Assembly (NCBI RefSeq): GCF_000473245.1
Contig: NC_022524.1
Span: forward strand, 3,372,501-3,436,500
From: Bacillus infantis NRRL B-14911
Lineage (GTDB): Bacteria > Bacillota > Bacilli > Bacillales > Cytobacillaceae
DNA: 64,000 nt
Reading direction: 5' to 3'
The notes under the pieces were generated by a model. It did not search any database. It saw nothing but the letters and a program-made list of their open reading frames with translations, and was not told where the DNA came from. Both the position numbers and the translations under genes were made by a program. Shown one piece after another: positions 19,815 to 28,126 of the stretch. The number at the start of each line of letters is the position of its first letter. Within the stretch, counting starts at the first letter, position 1.

Positions 19815-20647
19815 GTTTGTCCTCCCAGTTGTGTAATAACGCCTGCTTCCATCCTGTCTGTATCCGGAAAGGTTCCAGTCCACCTTTCAAAGGCCAATGC
19901 CCCCTGGCAGACAAACATTTTCAGGCCATTCTGGATGGATGCACCTTTGTTTTTAGCTTCCCGCAAAAATTTAGTTTCAAGCGGGTTATATATTATATCG
20001 CTGACAAAAGCACCGGCCTTCAGATTATACAGTCCAAAGGGCAATGCATTTACGTCGGGCAGCATGCCGATCGGTGTTGTCTGGATGATGATATCATACT
20101 CAGCCAGTTTTTCTTCTGCCTGCTGAAAGCCTAAAGCATCCGTTCTGACAGGAAAGGGGCATTTATCCGCAAGAGCCTCCGCCTTTGCTGCTGTCCGATT
20201 GCAGATATCTATTGCCTGAACGCCTTTTTGTGCGAGCGTATAATAGATTGCCTTTGCCGCTCCGCCTGCTCCGGCAATCAGGATTTTTTTCCGGCTGAAA
20301 TCAGGCACCTCAGAAGCGAGGCCTCTTACATAGCCCTCCCCATCCGTGTTGTACCCAATCAATTTCCCATCTTTATTAAGGACAGTATTCACCGCCCCGA
20401 TTGCCTCTGCCAGCTGATCGATTTCATCCAGGAATGGCATGATTTCTGTTTTATGGGGTACAGTGACATTAAACCCTGCAACCCCGATTGCCCGGAGCCC
20501 CTTCACTGCGTCCCCTAAATCTTCCCGTCTGACTTTTAGCGGAACATAGCAGGCATCCAGTCCATATATACCAAACAGATCATTATGCATCGCCGGCGAC
20601 ATTGAGTGGCCAATCGGATCGCCGATTACAGCAAAGAGCTTTTTCAA
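19808..20647 (-). CDS. aroE: Shikimate dehydrogenase
   Basis: NADP-dependent reduction of 3-dehydroshikimate in aromatic amino acid synthesis (called aroD in B. subtilis). Visible motifs are the substrate-binding GDPIGHSMSPAMHN, the catalytic lysine in FNVTVPHKTE, the NTDGEGY loop and the nucleotide-binding GAGGAAKAI. Product 279 residues. The start appears to be TTG, with GGGGAGAGGGAC directly upstream. It lies between yqeH and yqeI as in B. subtilis. Confidence 0.96.
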   Translation of the reverse strand: MKKLFAVIGDPIGHSMSPAMHNDLFGIYGLDACYVPLKVRREDLGDAVKGLRAIGVAGFNVTVPHKTEIMPFLDEIDQLAEAIGAVNTVLNKDGKLIGYNTDGEGYVRGLASEVPDFSRKKILIAGAGGAAKAIYYTLAQKGVQAIDICNRTAAKAEALADKCPFPVRTDALGFQQAEEKLAEYDIIIQTTPIGMLPDVNALPFGLYNLKAGAFVSDIIYNPLETKFLREAKNKGASIQNGLKMFVCQGALAFERWTGTFPDTDRMEAGVITQLGGQTC

Positions 20648-20665
20648 GTCCCTCTCCCCTTTCTG

Positions 20666-21769
20666 TTAAATCAGGGATTTCCTTACCATCGCCTGCACTC
20701 CTTTTGGTACATAAGCGGCAACCTTCGTTCCCGGCTCACTCACTGTAACCCAGCCCAAACCAGAAATCACAATATCGGTTTTCCCTTCCTTGACAGTGAA
20801 TTCATGCCTGACAAGCTCAGGAAATTCATCCATCTGTTCAGGGCGGGGCGGCGTCAGCATTTCCCCTGCGTGCTTCTCATACAGTTCATCTGCATTCTCA
20901 AGCTTTGTGCGATGGATATTGATTTCGTTGGATACGTGGCAAATGAATGCCTGTCTGCTTCCGCTGATAAAATCAAAGCGCGCCAGGCCGCCAAAAAATA
21001 AGGTCTGCCCTTCATTAAGCTGATATACCTTTGGCTTGATTTCCTTCTTAGGCATAATCACCTTAAAGTCACGCTTATCGACAAAGTGGGCCATCTGATG
21101 ATGGTTGATGATGCCCGGTGTATCAACAAGAGCTTTGCCGTCCTCTAAAGGTATCTCGATAATATCCAAAGTTGTCCCTGGAAAATGAGAAGTTGTGATG
21201 ATATCCCCTTCTCCTGTTACCTCCTTAAGAATCCGGTTGATGAAGGTTGATTTGCCGACATTTGTACAGCCGACTACATACACGTCCTTGCCTTCCCTGT
21301 ACTCATCTATCGCAGAAGCCACCTCCTGGATCGACTGCCCTTTCGCAGCACTGACAAGGAACACATCTTCCGGCCGGAGCCCCAGATTTTTAGACTCCTG
21401 CTTCATCCAGTTGATCAGTTTATTTCGCTTCACTGATTTTGGAAGCAGATCCGCTTTATTGCCGACCAAAAGAACCTTGTTGTTCCCTGTAAAACGATGC
21501 AGCCCCGGAAGCCAGCTTCCATTGAAATCGAAGATATCGACAATCTTGACGATCAGAGCATCGCTTCTTCCGATTTCATTCAGGATTTTTAGAAAATCAT
21601 CATCAGTTAAGCTGACATCCTGGACCTCATTATAATGCTTGAGGCGGAAACAGCGCTGGCAGACAATCGCCTCTTTCTCTAAAGCTGATTTTGGCGCGTA
21701 GCCGAGCTCCTCGGGATTTTCTGTCTGGACCTTCACTCCGCAGCCTATACATACATATTGTTCACTCAC
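20666..21769 (-). CDS. yqeH: Ribosome biogenesis GTPase YqeH
   Basis: Circularly permuted GTPase needed for 30S subunit assembly. An N-terminal zinc finger (CIGCG … CQRC, residues 7-39) precedes the permuted G motifs: G4/G5 (NKADLL, VSAAKG) come before G1 (GCTNVGKSTFINRI) and G3 (DTPGI). Product 367 residues. The start is GTG with GGGAGGATTAATGC upstream, the ribosome site lying in the 3' end of yqeG. Confidence 0.97.
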   Translation of the reverse strand: MSEQYVCIGCGVKVQTENPEELGYAPKSALEKEAIVCQRCFRLKHYNEVQDVSLTDDDFLKILNEIGRSDALIVKIVDIFDFNGSWLPGLHRFTGNNKVLLVGNKADLLPKSVKRNKLINWMKQESKNLGLRPEDVFLVSAAKGQSIQEVASAIDEYREGKDVYVVGCTNVGKSTFINRILKEVTGEGDIITTSHFPGTTLDIIEIPLEDGKALVDTPGIINHHQMAHFVDKRDFKVIMPKKEIKPKVYQLNEGQTLFFGGLARFDFISGSRQAFICHVSNEINIHRTKLENADELYEKHAGEMLTPPRPEQMDEFPELVRHEFTVKEGKTDIVISGLGWVTVSEPGTKVAAYVPKGVQAMVRKSLI

Positions 21770-21772
21770 GCA

Positions 21773-22288
21773 TTAATCCTCCCATTGAATCTTGCCTTTT
21801 TTTCTGAACCAATTTAGAATCCGCCTTTCGACTTTGCGGTTAAATCTTGTTACAAATCCGTCCGTCTGGGCAACCGGGACGACAAGGATCGTATGGAACC
21901 CGCTCCTGTTGCCGCCAAGAACATCAGTCAGCAGCTGGTCACCTATGACAACAGTTTCTTCTTTTTTCAGGCCCATTTCACCCAAGGCCCTGTTAAATGC
22001 CTTTGTCATCGGCTTGCGCGCCTGGAAGATGAACGGAATGCCCAGGGGCTCAGAAAAGGCCTTTACACGGTTTTCTTTATTATTCGAAACAATTGTCACC
22101 TTAATATTCTGATGCTTCATTTCCTCAAACCATTTGATAAGCTTCGGGGTAGCAAGAGGCCTGTCCCACTCAACAAGCGTATTGTCCAGGTCAGTGATGA
22201 TTCCCTTTACTCCCTTTGCCTTAAGGCTTTCGGGTGTTATTTCAAATATATTCTTAACATGCTGATCAGGCAAAAAATGCTTTAACAT
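21773..22288 (-). CDS. yqeG: YqeG family HAD IIIA-type phosphatase
   Basis: HAD-superfamily phosphatase with the nucleophile motif DLDNTLVEW, the SNN motif II and the GDQLLTDVLGGN motif IV. Relatives include the yeast phosphatidylglycerophosphatase Gep4, so a lipid phosphate substrate is possible but not shown. The ATG at 22288 (MLKHFLPDQHV) has GAGGTG six bases upstream; product 171 residues. First gene of the yqeG-yqeH-aroE-yqeI-nadD-yqeK-rsfS-yqeM operon. Confidence 0.95.
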   Translation of the reverse strand: MLKHFLPDQHVKNIFEITPESLKAKGVKGIITDLDNTLVEWDRPLATPKLIKWFEEMKHQNIKVTIVSNNKENRVKAFSEPLGIPFIFQARKPMTKAFNRALGEMGLKKEETVVIGDQLLTDVLGGNRSGFHTILVVPVAQTDGFVTRFNRKVERRILNWFRKKGKIQWED

Positions 22289-22622
22289 TGAAAACACCTC
22301 ATTATTTTCATCCATTTTTGCAATGTATCCATCATACCCAATTTTAACCGCCAGTTCAAAATAAATCTTGCAAAGAGTGATCCATTTCTAAAAAGATGCC
22401 TAACAGGCTGCAAATAGATGCTCGTCTTTATTCCAAAGGTTGTCTTAAACATTGTTGTTGATTTTGGGCTCATTTGAGCCGGATATTCAGCTGTGCTTTG
22501 AAATGAAATGCGTGTGAAACAGAGTTTCCCAGGAATGAGGCCAAAATCAGCATGAAGCAATGAGAAGGCCATTCCAAAAAATAACTAAATATTTTTCGAC
22601 AAAATTCAAAGCGCTTCCAGCA
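22289..22622. other. Gap upstream of yqeG, no recognised gene
   Basis: About 330 bases between the yqeG start and the DnaA-box cluster. One open minus-strand frame covers 22282-22572 but overlaps the yqeG start region, has no ribosome site and no recognisable product. The yqeG promoter must lie here but no strong -35/-10 pair was identified. Confidence 0.4.
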
Positions 22623-22721
22623 TGTGGATAACTTTATTCACAAAACCCACTATGTTTTATATAATATTTTCCCCTTTATAAACAAAATAATCACAGGTTA
22701 TCCACCGGTCTATGTGGATAA
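22623..22721. promoter_or_regulatory. Cluster of DnaA boxes upstream of sda
   Basis: Two perfect boxes TTATCCACA on the minus strand (22623-22631 and 22713-22721), plus one-mismatch boxes on the plus strand at 22634-22642 (TTATTCACA) and 22698-22706 (TTATCCACC). In B. subtilis DnaA bound upstream of sda links its expression to replication; the same arrangement is seen here. Confidence 0.85.
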
Positions 22722-22730
22722 TCAGAACGG

Positions 22731-22759
22731 TTGTTCCTGCCGTTTATTTCTGATAGAGT
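22731..22759 (+). promoter_or_regulatory. Candidate sda promoter
   Basis: TTGTTC (22731-22736) and TAGAGT (22754-22759) with a 17-base spacer, just downstream of the DnaA boxes and 88 bases before the sda start. The match to consensus is moderate. Confidence 0.4.
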
Positions 22760-22846
22760 AAGGGTACAACAAAACATCTTACATTATATGTATATAAATA
22801 TGCTTTTTAGAACCGTTATTTTACCGGACAGGAGGTACGGATTTAA

Positions 22847-22987
22847 ATGCGCAAGCTGTCGGACGAACTGCTGATTGAATCTTATTTTAAAGCCAGGGAG
22901 CTGAACCTCAGCCCGGACTTCATCCGCCTGATTGAAACAGAAATCCACAGGCGTTCATTGACACATAAGATAAGGGTTTCCTCTTAA
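22847..22987 (+). CDS. sda: Sporulation checkpoint inhibitor Sda
   Basis: A 46-residue helical-hairpin protein that blocks the sporulation kinase KinA when replication is active or disturbed. The product [20 protein letters not shown]… ends [11 protein letters not shown] and matches B. subtilis Sda in length and most positions. AGGAGGT precedes the ATG by ten bases. DnaA boxes upstream and a terminator downstream frame it as a single-gene unit. In B. subtilis sda also follows yqeG, so the position is conserved. Confidence 0.97.
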   Translation: MRKLSDELLIESYFKARELNLSPDFIRLIETEIHRRSLTHKIRVSS

Positions 22988-23031
22988 ACAACAATGATAC
23001 ATACACATTCCAGACAGCATGAAAGAACAGA

Positions 23032-23056
23032 GGGTGAGCCCAGGGCTCACCCTTTT
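23032..23056 (+). terminator. Terminator of sda
   Basis: GGGTGAGC-CCAGG-GCTCACCC followed by TTTTGC. It stands between convergent sda and psd. Confidence 0.8.
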
Positions 23057-23078
23057 GCTTTGCTCTATATATCAGGAA

Positions 23079-23864
23079 TCACTGCTGCACAAATTCCCCT
23101 ATTGCTTCCCCGACCTTGATATGCGCTGGAAGCTGAAGATTGTCCGCAGGCTTGAAGGTGCCTGCTTCAAATAGAAGGACCACGGTCGACCCAAAGGAGA
23201 AATAAGCCATTTCTTTTCCTTTTTCAAGCTGTTCTCCTCTATGTGTCGCTTCAATAGTATTGACAAACATCGCGCCAACCTTAACAATGGCCAGATGGCC
23301 AAAAGCGTGTGCTACCTCGGTAACAGTACGATAATTTTTGGATAGGGGAGCTTTACCATATTTCAGTCCATGCTTATTGACTGGATAGGATTTGCCGCCC
23401 AGGGTCCATTGCCCTTCTACAGTCCCTGTCACCGGGCTGTGAATGCGGTGATAATGGCTCGGGCTTAAGTAAAAAATCATATAATGACCATTCCTGTATT
23501 TCCCCAGGGCATCCTGATTGCCAAGCATTTCTTCAATGGAATAGACCTTTCCTTTTACGGTGATCATGTGGTCATCCTGAATGATCCCAATATCTTCGAT
23601 CACTGCATCAACCGGGCTGCTTGCAGCAGCCGGACTTGCGTCCGCCGGGCGCAGCCCTCCCTTCAGCTGCCGGATGAAGAAGTCGTGAAGTGTAGGATAT
23701 TCGTCGATGGACCTGTCCATTTCTTCCATATTAATATTATAGGCATTTGAAAATGGCCGAATCATGATGCGGCTCTTTTTCGAGCGTGCAAACCTGCGCA
23801 GAAGTGCAGAGGTTCCTTTGCCGTTAGTAAGTTCAATGAACATTCGATATATTGGACGAATCAA
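23079..23864 (-). CDS. psd: Phosphatidylserine decarboxylase
   Basis: Converts phosphatidylserine to phosphatidylethanolamine at the membrane. The self-cleavage motif GST that forms the pyruvoyl group is near the C-terminus (FSFGSTVVLLFEAG), and SPSHYHRIHSPVTG is the conserved core. The start is TTG at 23864 (MIRPIYRMFIELTNG), with GGAGG eight bases upstream, giving 261 residues; the frame stays open further upstream without a ribosome site. It is divergent from pssA, which makes its substrate. Confidence 0.95.
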   Translation of the reverse strand: MIRPIYRMFIELTNGKGTSALLRRFARSKKSRIMIRPFSNAYNINMEEMDRSIDEYPTLHDFFIRQLKGGLRPADASPAAASSPVDAVIEDIGIIQDDHMITVKGKVYSIEEMLGNQDALGKYRNGHYMIFYLSPSHYHRIHSPVTGTVEGQWTLGGKSYPVNKHGLKYGKAPLSKNYRTVTEVAHAFGHLAIVKVGAMFVNTIEATHRGEQLEKGKEMAYFSFGSTVVLLFEAGTFKPADNLQLPAHIKVGEAIGEFVQQ

Positions 23865-23989
23865 GGTTTCAGCCTCCAGTGTTTGAGAATGCTCTTTACG
23901 TACATGCATAAAAGACTTAAAATAAAATATTATTATATAACAAATCGAAAATAAGTTGTATCCTTTCCGGCTTATAAGGAGTGAAGAGA

Positions 23990-24529
23990 TTGTTCATATT
24001 GGAGGTTTTTGACAGCACGGTCAAAAAATTAAAGACCCAGACAGCGAATGCTTTAACACTTCTCAATCTTTCGCTCGGCGGTTTTGCCATCATTTACAGC
24101 CTTAAGGGCAGCCTGAATCTCAGCCTTTTGCTCATTTTTATCGCTGCGCTTGCCGACCGCTTTGACGGCATGGTGGCCAGAAAGCTGAATATTGAATCAG
24201 AGCTTGGCAAACAGCTGGATTCCATGAGTGATATTATATCATTTGGCGTGGCACCGGCGTTACTCATTTATCAATCTGTTCTGTTTGATTTCGGGGCTCC
24301 CGGCTCCTTTTTCACCGTCTTTTATATAGCATGCGGTGCTTTCAGGCTGGCCCGCTTCAATATTTCAGAGAATACCGGCTATTTTACCGGGCTGCCAATT
24401 ACCGCGGCAGGCTGCCTGGCCACACTCAGTTTTCTTGCTGTCCCATACTTTCCTCAGCATTTTTATTTATACCTCATGATGCTCCTTTCCCTTCTGATGA
24501 TCAGCCCATTCAGGCTGAGGAAAATGTAA
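23990..24529 (+). CDS. pssA: CDP-diacylglycerol–serine O-phosphatidyltransferase
   Basis: Membrane enzyme making phosphatidylserine from CDP-diacylglycerol and serine. The CDP-alcohol phosphotransferase signature DG-x2-AR-x8-G-x3-D-x3-D is complete (DGMVARKLNIES…GKQLDSMSD), and several hydrophobic helices fill the 179 residues. The start is taken as TTG at 23990 with AAGGAG eight bases upstream; the GTG at 23981 lies against the same ribosome site. It is divergent from psd, so the phosphatidylethanolamine pathway shares one control region. Confidence 0.93.
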   Translation: MFILEVFDSTVKKLKTQTANALTLLNLSLGGFAIIYSLKGSLNLSLLLIFIAALADRFDGMVARKLNIESELGKQLDSMSDIISFGVAPALLIYQSVLFDFGAPGSFFTVFYIACGAFRLARFNISENTGYFTGLPITAAGCLATLSFLAVPYFPQHFYLYLMMLLSLLMISPFRLRKM

Positions 24530-24544
24530 AAGCTAAATTGCATT

Positions 24545-24580
24545 TAAAAAACCGCACAGAATATGTGCGGTTTTCTTTGT
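24545..24580. terminator. Bidirectional terminator between pssA and pepF
   Basis: AACCGCACA-GAATA-TGTGCGGTT with TTCTTT on the plus side and TTTTTTAAA on the minus side, between convergent genes. Confidence 0.85.
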
Positions 24581-24582
24581 TA

Positions 24583-26379
24583 TCACTTTTCAGTCAGATT
24601 CAGGAATTCTTCTACATCGTCCATACACAGCTTTACAGCTTTTTCCCAGAAATCAGGCTTAGTCAAATCTGCATTCAAATGCTTCATCGCCAGATCCTCG
24701 ACTGTCATGGAAGCTGTATCTTTAAGCAGGCTGATATATTTTTCTTCATACCCTTTGCCTTCCTCCAGTGCATTAGCATAAATGCCAAGAGAGAAAAGAT
24801 ATCCGAATGTATAAGGGAAATTATAAAACGGAACCCCGGTAATATAGAAGTGAAGCTTAGATGACCAGAATGACGGATGATACTCATCCAGAGCATTGGC
24901 GTAGGCTTCTTTTTGGGCATTGAGCATCAGTTCATTAAGGCGCCTGCCGCTTACCATGCCATTTTTGCGCTCATTGTAAAAGCTTGTTTCGAAAAGGAAA
25001 CGGGCATGGATATTCATCAGGAGTGCCACAGAACGCTGAATTTTGTCCTCCAGCAGGGCCAGCTTTTCCTCTTCTGTTGCCGCATTTTTAACAGCTGCGT
25101 CCGCCACGATCATTTCAGCAAAGGTAGAAGCCGTCTCCGCGACATTCATGCTGTAATTCCTGTTAAGCGGATGCAGATCTTTCATGGCATAAGTATGGAA
25201 GCCGTGGCCCAGTTCATGCGCAAGCGTGGACACGTTTGAAGGAGTCCCGGAATAGGTCATGAAAATTCTGGACTGGCTGCTTTCAGGGAAGTAAGTATGG
25301 AAACCTCCTGGACGCTTGCCGGGACGGTCCTCAGCCTCGATCCACTTATTTTCGAATGCCATTTTTGAGAATGAGGTCATTTCCCCGCCAAATTTAGAGA
25401 AATGATCCAGAATGAATTCCGCTCCCTCCTGATAAGGCACCTTAGTCTCTGTAGAACCAAGCGGAGCATCAAGATCATACCAGCTGAGTTTTTCAAGCCC
25501 AAGCAGGCTTGCCTTGCGGTTCAGGAATTTTACCAGCGGCTGTTTGTTTTTGGAGATAACTCCCCACATTGCATCCAGTGTTTCTTTTTTCATCCTGTTG
25601 ATTTCAAGCGGCTCTTTCAGAACATCGTCCCAGCCGCGCATTTTGTAAACATTCAGCCTGAAGCCGGCAAGATGATTTAGTGTCTTTGCCAGATAATCCT
25701 GTTCTTTGTCCCAGGCATTTTCCCATTCTTTAAATACATTCTTCCGGACACTTCTTTCCGGGCTTGAAAATTTATTGGCTGCCTGGCCGACAGACAAAAG
25801 CTGTTCCTGCCCTTTATCACTGAAAGGAATCCTGATTTTTCCGACGATTACATCATACATCTGCCCCCAGCTGTGATACCCGTCGATACCGAGTGCATTG
25901 ATGAGGGATTCCTCCTGCTTGGACAGCTTTTCGGCTGCCCTTTCCCGGCGCTCTGTCAGGACGAACTCGAGCTCTGACAATCCATCCGCCTGCAGGAGCT
26001 GCTTCCAGTCCTCGTCAGAAAAACCGGCCAGCTTCTCGTCAAAATCAGTCAGCGCATTCTGAAATCCTGCACTTAGTACTGTGACTGCAGCACGGAGCTC
26101 ATTGGCTTTGCTGTCAGCCATATTCTGTGCTTCAAGGCAGCTTACAAAGGCTCCTGCCTGGCGCAGTTTCTTGGTGGTGCCTTCAAATTTCCCGATCAGA
26201 TTCAGCAGCGTCTGCTGATCCTGCTCTGCCGATGATGGCTGCCAGCCTTCTGTCAATGCGATAAATTCATCGATCAGCTGCTTTGTCTGATCTATATGTA
26301 CGGCAAAATCCCCGGAGGAGCTTCCCCCTTCGAAAAAAACATCCAAATCCCAAACTTCTGAATATAAAGCTGTTGCCAT
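24583..26379 (-). CDS. M3 family oligoendopeptidase (PepF/M3 type)
   Basis: Zinc oligopeptidase of the cytosol. The 598-residue product has the M3 family zinc motif HELGHGFHTYAM, followed by the downstream glutamate helix (NVAETASTFAEM). The N-terminal region matches oligoendopeptidase F-like proteins. The ATG has AAGGGGGGACTTGCA upstream. It stands alone, convergent with pssA. The family degrades peptides of roughly 7-17 residues; the physiological substrate is unknown. Confidence 0.92.
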   Translation of the reverse strand: MATALYSEVWDLDVFFEGGSSSGDFAVHIDQTKQLIDEFIALTEGWQPSSAEQDQQTLLNLIGKFEGTTKKLRQAGAFVSCLEAQNMADSKANELRAAVTVLSAGFQNALTDFDEKLAGFSDEDWKQLLQADGLSELEFVLTERRERAAEKLSKQEESLINALGIDGYHSWGQMYDVIVGKIRIPFSDKGQEQLLSVGQAANKFSSPERSVRKNVFKEWENAWDKEQDYLAKTLNHLAGFRLNVYKMRGWDDVLKEPLEINRMKKETLDAMWGVISKNKQPLVKFLNRKASLLGLEKLSWYDLDAPLGSTETKVPYQEGAEFILDHFSKFGGEMTSFSKMAFENKWIEAEDRPGKRPGGFHTYFPESSQSRIFMTYSGTPSNVSTLAHELGHGFHTYAMKDLHPLNRNYSMNVAETASTFAEMIVADAAVKNAATEEEKLALLEDKIQRSVALLMNIHARFLFETSFYNERKNGMVSGRRLNELMLNAQKEAYANALDEYHPSFWSSKLHFYITGVPFYNFPYTFGYLFSLGIYANALEEGKGYEEKYISLLKDTASMTVEDLAMKHLNADLTKPDFWEKAVKLCMDDVEEFLNLTEK

Positions 26380-26456
26380 TGCAAGTCCCCCCTTATGTAT
26401 TCTAGTCTATTATAGGTTTATTTTTCCGAAATTTCTATCAATATGCATGATTATAA

Positions 26457-26478
26457 GGGAAGGCCGGTCCACCTTCCC
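26457..26478 (-). terminator. Terminator-like hairpin after the YjcZ-like gene
   Basis: Minus-strand GGGAAGG-TGGACCGG-CCTTCCC followed by TTATAAT. The T-run is weak, so this is a moderate candidate. Confidence 0.5.
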
Positions 26479-26486
26479 CATCGCTG

Positions 26487-26627
26487 CTAGCAGTTGCCAT
26501 AATAGGTCCATCCCCCGAACACGATCAGCAGGATCAGGAGTACGACAATCAGCGCATACCATGCGCCACCTGCCCTGTAATAAGGCACTGGCGGAGGCGG
26601 CGGATAGTACGGATATGGATAATACAC
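26487..26627 (-). CDS. YjcZ-like small membrane protein
   Basis: A 46-residue protein with an N-terminus rich in Tyr and Pro (YYPYPYYPPPPPVPYY), then a hydrophobic segment (AWYALIVVLLILLIVFGG) and the tail WTYYGNC. The hydrophobic block resembles the FALIVVLFILLI core of the YjcZ sporulation protein family, which are short spore coat-associated membrane peptides. The start is GTG, with GGGAGG ten bases upstream. Family assignment is by pattern only. Confidence 0.7.
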   Translation of the reverse strand: MYYPYPYYPPPPPVPYYRAGGAWYALIVVLLILLIVFGGWTYYGNC

Positions 26628-26816
26628 TGCTCCCTTACCTCCCTTCAGACTAAGCTTCCAGATGAAAATATTCAGACTTTCTGATGTATTTTATGCTGTA
26701 CAAATGCCCCTGTTTGGGCAAACATGCCGGTTTCCGCTAAAAAGAGCACAAATTTGTAGCAATTCATGGCCGGGTGAATACCCTGCATTATAGCTCACTG
26801 GAACGGGGGGTATTCC

Positions 26817-26966
26817 ATGAAGATCATTTCCATCTGCCGGAGATGCAAAGGAACAGGCCGGTCTTCAGCTTGCAGGCTGTTCAAGAAAACCTGCTCTCTT
26901 TGCGGAGGATGCGGAAAAATAAAAATCACCATCTCAGATCGGCAAAAAAGCACTGGGCACTCATAA
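26817..26966 (+). CDS. Small cysteine-rich zinc-ribbon-like protein
   Basis: A 49-residue ORF, MKIISICRRCKGTGRSS…, with two CxxC-G-x-G type knuckles (CRRCKGTG and CSLCGGCGK) like those of the DnaJ zinc finger and of YuiA-type small proteins of Bacillus. A GGGGGG element lies six bases before the ATG. A longer overlapping frame (26774-27025) has no ribosome site and no such pattern. Function unknown; zinc binding is inferred from the cysteine spacing. Confidence 0.6.
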   Translation: MKIISICRRCKGTGRSSACRLFKKTCSLCGGCGKIKITISDRQKSTGHS

Positions 26967-27046
26967 AGTGTTTCCTTCCTATAGAAGTACAGATTTTCAA
27001 ATGGACAAGCATATGGCATCTTTAGGCTCTTTTATGTCTTTTCTGA

Positions 27047-27092
27047 TATAATATTGTCAGCGCACAGGCTTATTGGGAAGCCTGTGCGCTGA
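27047..27092 (+). promoter_or_regulatory. Extended -10 promoter and 5' hairpin of the lipoprotein gene
   Basis: TATAAT at 27047-27052 preceded by TG (extended -10); no good -35. A perfect 15-base-pair inverted repeat (27057-27071 with 27078-27092, loop ATTGGG) begins at the expected transcript start, so the mRNA would begin with a hairpin. No T-run follows, so it is not a terminator. Confidence 0.6.
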
Positions 27093-27116
27093 CTATACAT
27101 AGCTGGAGTGGATACA

Positions 27117-28085
27117 ATGAAGCTGAGAATAGCATTAATTCTCCTGTTTTCCTTCACCATTCTCATCATGCTGACTGGATGCACCCCTGAAAAAGAGGAG
27201 CAAAACAGCAGCCAGGAGAAGGAGCAGGAAGTGACAGAGGAAGCTTATGACATTAAAAAGGCAGAAAAACAGCAAATCAGCAATATTTATGGCCTTGGCT
27301 ATCCTGGTAATGATGACGCGCTTTATACAGCAGAAGAAGATGGCCTGAAGTTCTATAAAGACGGACAATGGTTTGAGCAAAATAAAAACAAGCATATGTA
27401 TACGGGCTTCCAGGCAGTCGAAAACGGATTTATCTCAAGCGGAAAGCCTGCAGAAGGAGCTGGACTAAGAAGCCCGCTCGGCATTATCAAGAGCGATGAT
27501 AAAGGAGCTACCCTGTCACAAATCAAGTTTTACGGCAAAGACCAGTTTTACTTCGTGGCCGCAGGCTTCAGCGGAGAGACCCTGTATATCATAAGCCAGG
27601 AGCCTGAATCAGAGCTTGGTGCCGGTGTTTTCCGTTCCACTGATAAAGGAGAGAACTGGGAGCCGGTGGAATTGGAAGGAATGGAGTCTGATACTCTAGG
27701 AATGATAGCTGTCCACCCTTCAAAGGAAGGCATGATGGCCATGTCTACCCGCTCAGGGATCTTCCTGTCCAATGATTTCGGAAAGACGGTCCAAAAAGTC
27801 TCAGATCCTGTCATGACAACTGCACTGGCATTTACGGAGGACCGTCTGATCTATTCTTCAGTAGAAAATGAAAAAATCCTTTTAAAAAGCCTTGACCTTG
27901 CCAGTTTGGAAACTGAGGGGCTTGATATCCCTTTTCTGAGTTATGACAACCCGATTACTTATATTGCTGCCAATTATAAGAAAGCCGGCACCATCTCGTT
28001 TTCCACCTATTTATATGATATATACGAATCTGCTGATTCCGGAGCACATTGGAACCAGCTGCTGAAGAACGGAAGAATTAAATAA
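27117..28085 (+). CDS. Lipoprotein with BNR/sortilin-like repeats (F510_1955-like)
   Basis: A 322-residue exported protein. The N-terminus is a lipoprotein signal peptide with lipobox LTGC, followed by a charged spacer rich in Glu, Gln and Ser. The rest contains Asp-box-like repeats typical of sialidase/sortilin beta-propellers (KSDDKGATLSQI, RSTDKGENWEPV, LSNDFGKTVQKV, ESADSGAHWNQL). The fold is therefore probably a propeller exposed outside the membrane; no enzymatic role can be assigned. The ATG at 27117 has GGAG eight bases upstream. Single gene convergent with sigK. Confidence 0.85.
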   Translation: MKLRIALILLFSFTILIMLTGCTPEKEEQNSSQEKEQEVTEEAYDIKKAEKQQISNIYGLGYPGNDDALYTAEEDGLKFYKDGQWFEQNKNKHMYTGFQAVENGFISSGKPAEGAGLRSPLGIIKSDDKGATLSQIKFYGKDQFYFVAAGFSGETLYIISQEPESELGAGVFRSTDKGENWEPVELEGMESDTLGMIAVHPSKEGMMAMSTRSGIFLSNDFGKTVQKVSDPVMTTALAFTEDRLIYSSVENEKILLKSLDLASLETEGLDIPFLSYDNPITYIAANYKKAGTISFSTYLYDIYESADSGAHWNQLLKNGRIK

Positions 28086-28112
28086 AGAAGAGCACTATCT
28101 CCAGTGCCCTTC
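28085..28112 (-). terminator. Terminator between the lipoprotein gene and sigK
   Basis: Minus-strand GGCACT-GGAGAT-AGTGC followed by TCTTCTTTATTT, 15 bases after the sigK stop. Confidence 0.65.
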
Positions 28113-28126
28113 CTGTTAAGCAGGGA

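Noticed and set aside
22282-22572. 96-residue minus-strand ORF upstream of yqeG
   Set aside because: Its 3' end overlaps the yqeG ribosome site and start, it has no ribosome site of its own and no recognisable sequence.
26774-27025. 83-residue ORF overlapping the small zinc-ribbon gene
   Set aside because: It lacks a ribosome site and plausible composition, while the 49-residue frame inside has both a ribosome site and paired CxxC motifs.
27057-27092. Terminator before the lipoprotein gene
   Set aside because: The hairpin is perfect but no T-run follows on either strand, and a promoter -10 lies immediately before it.
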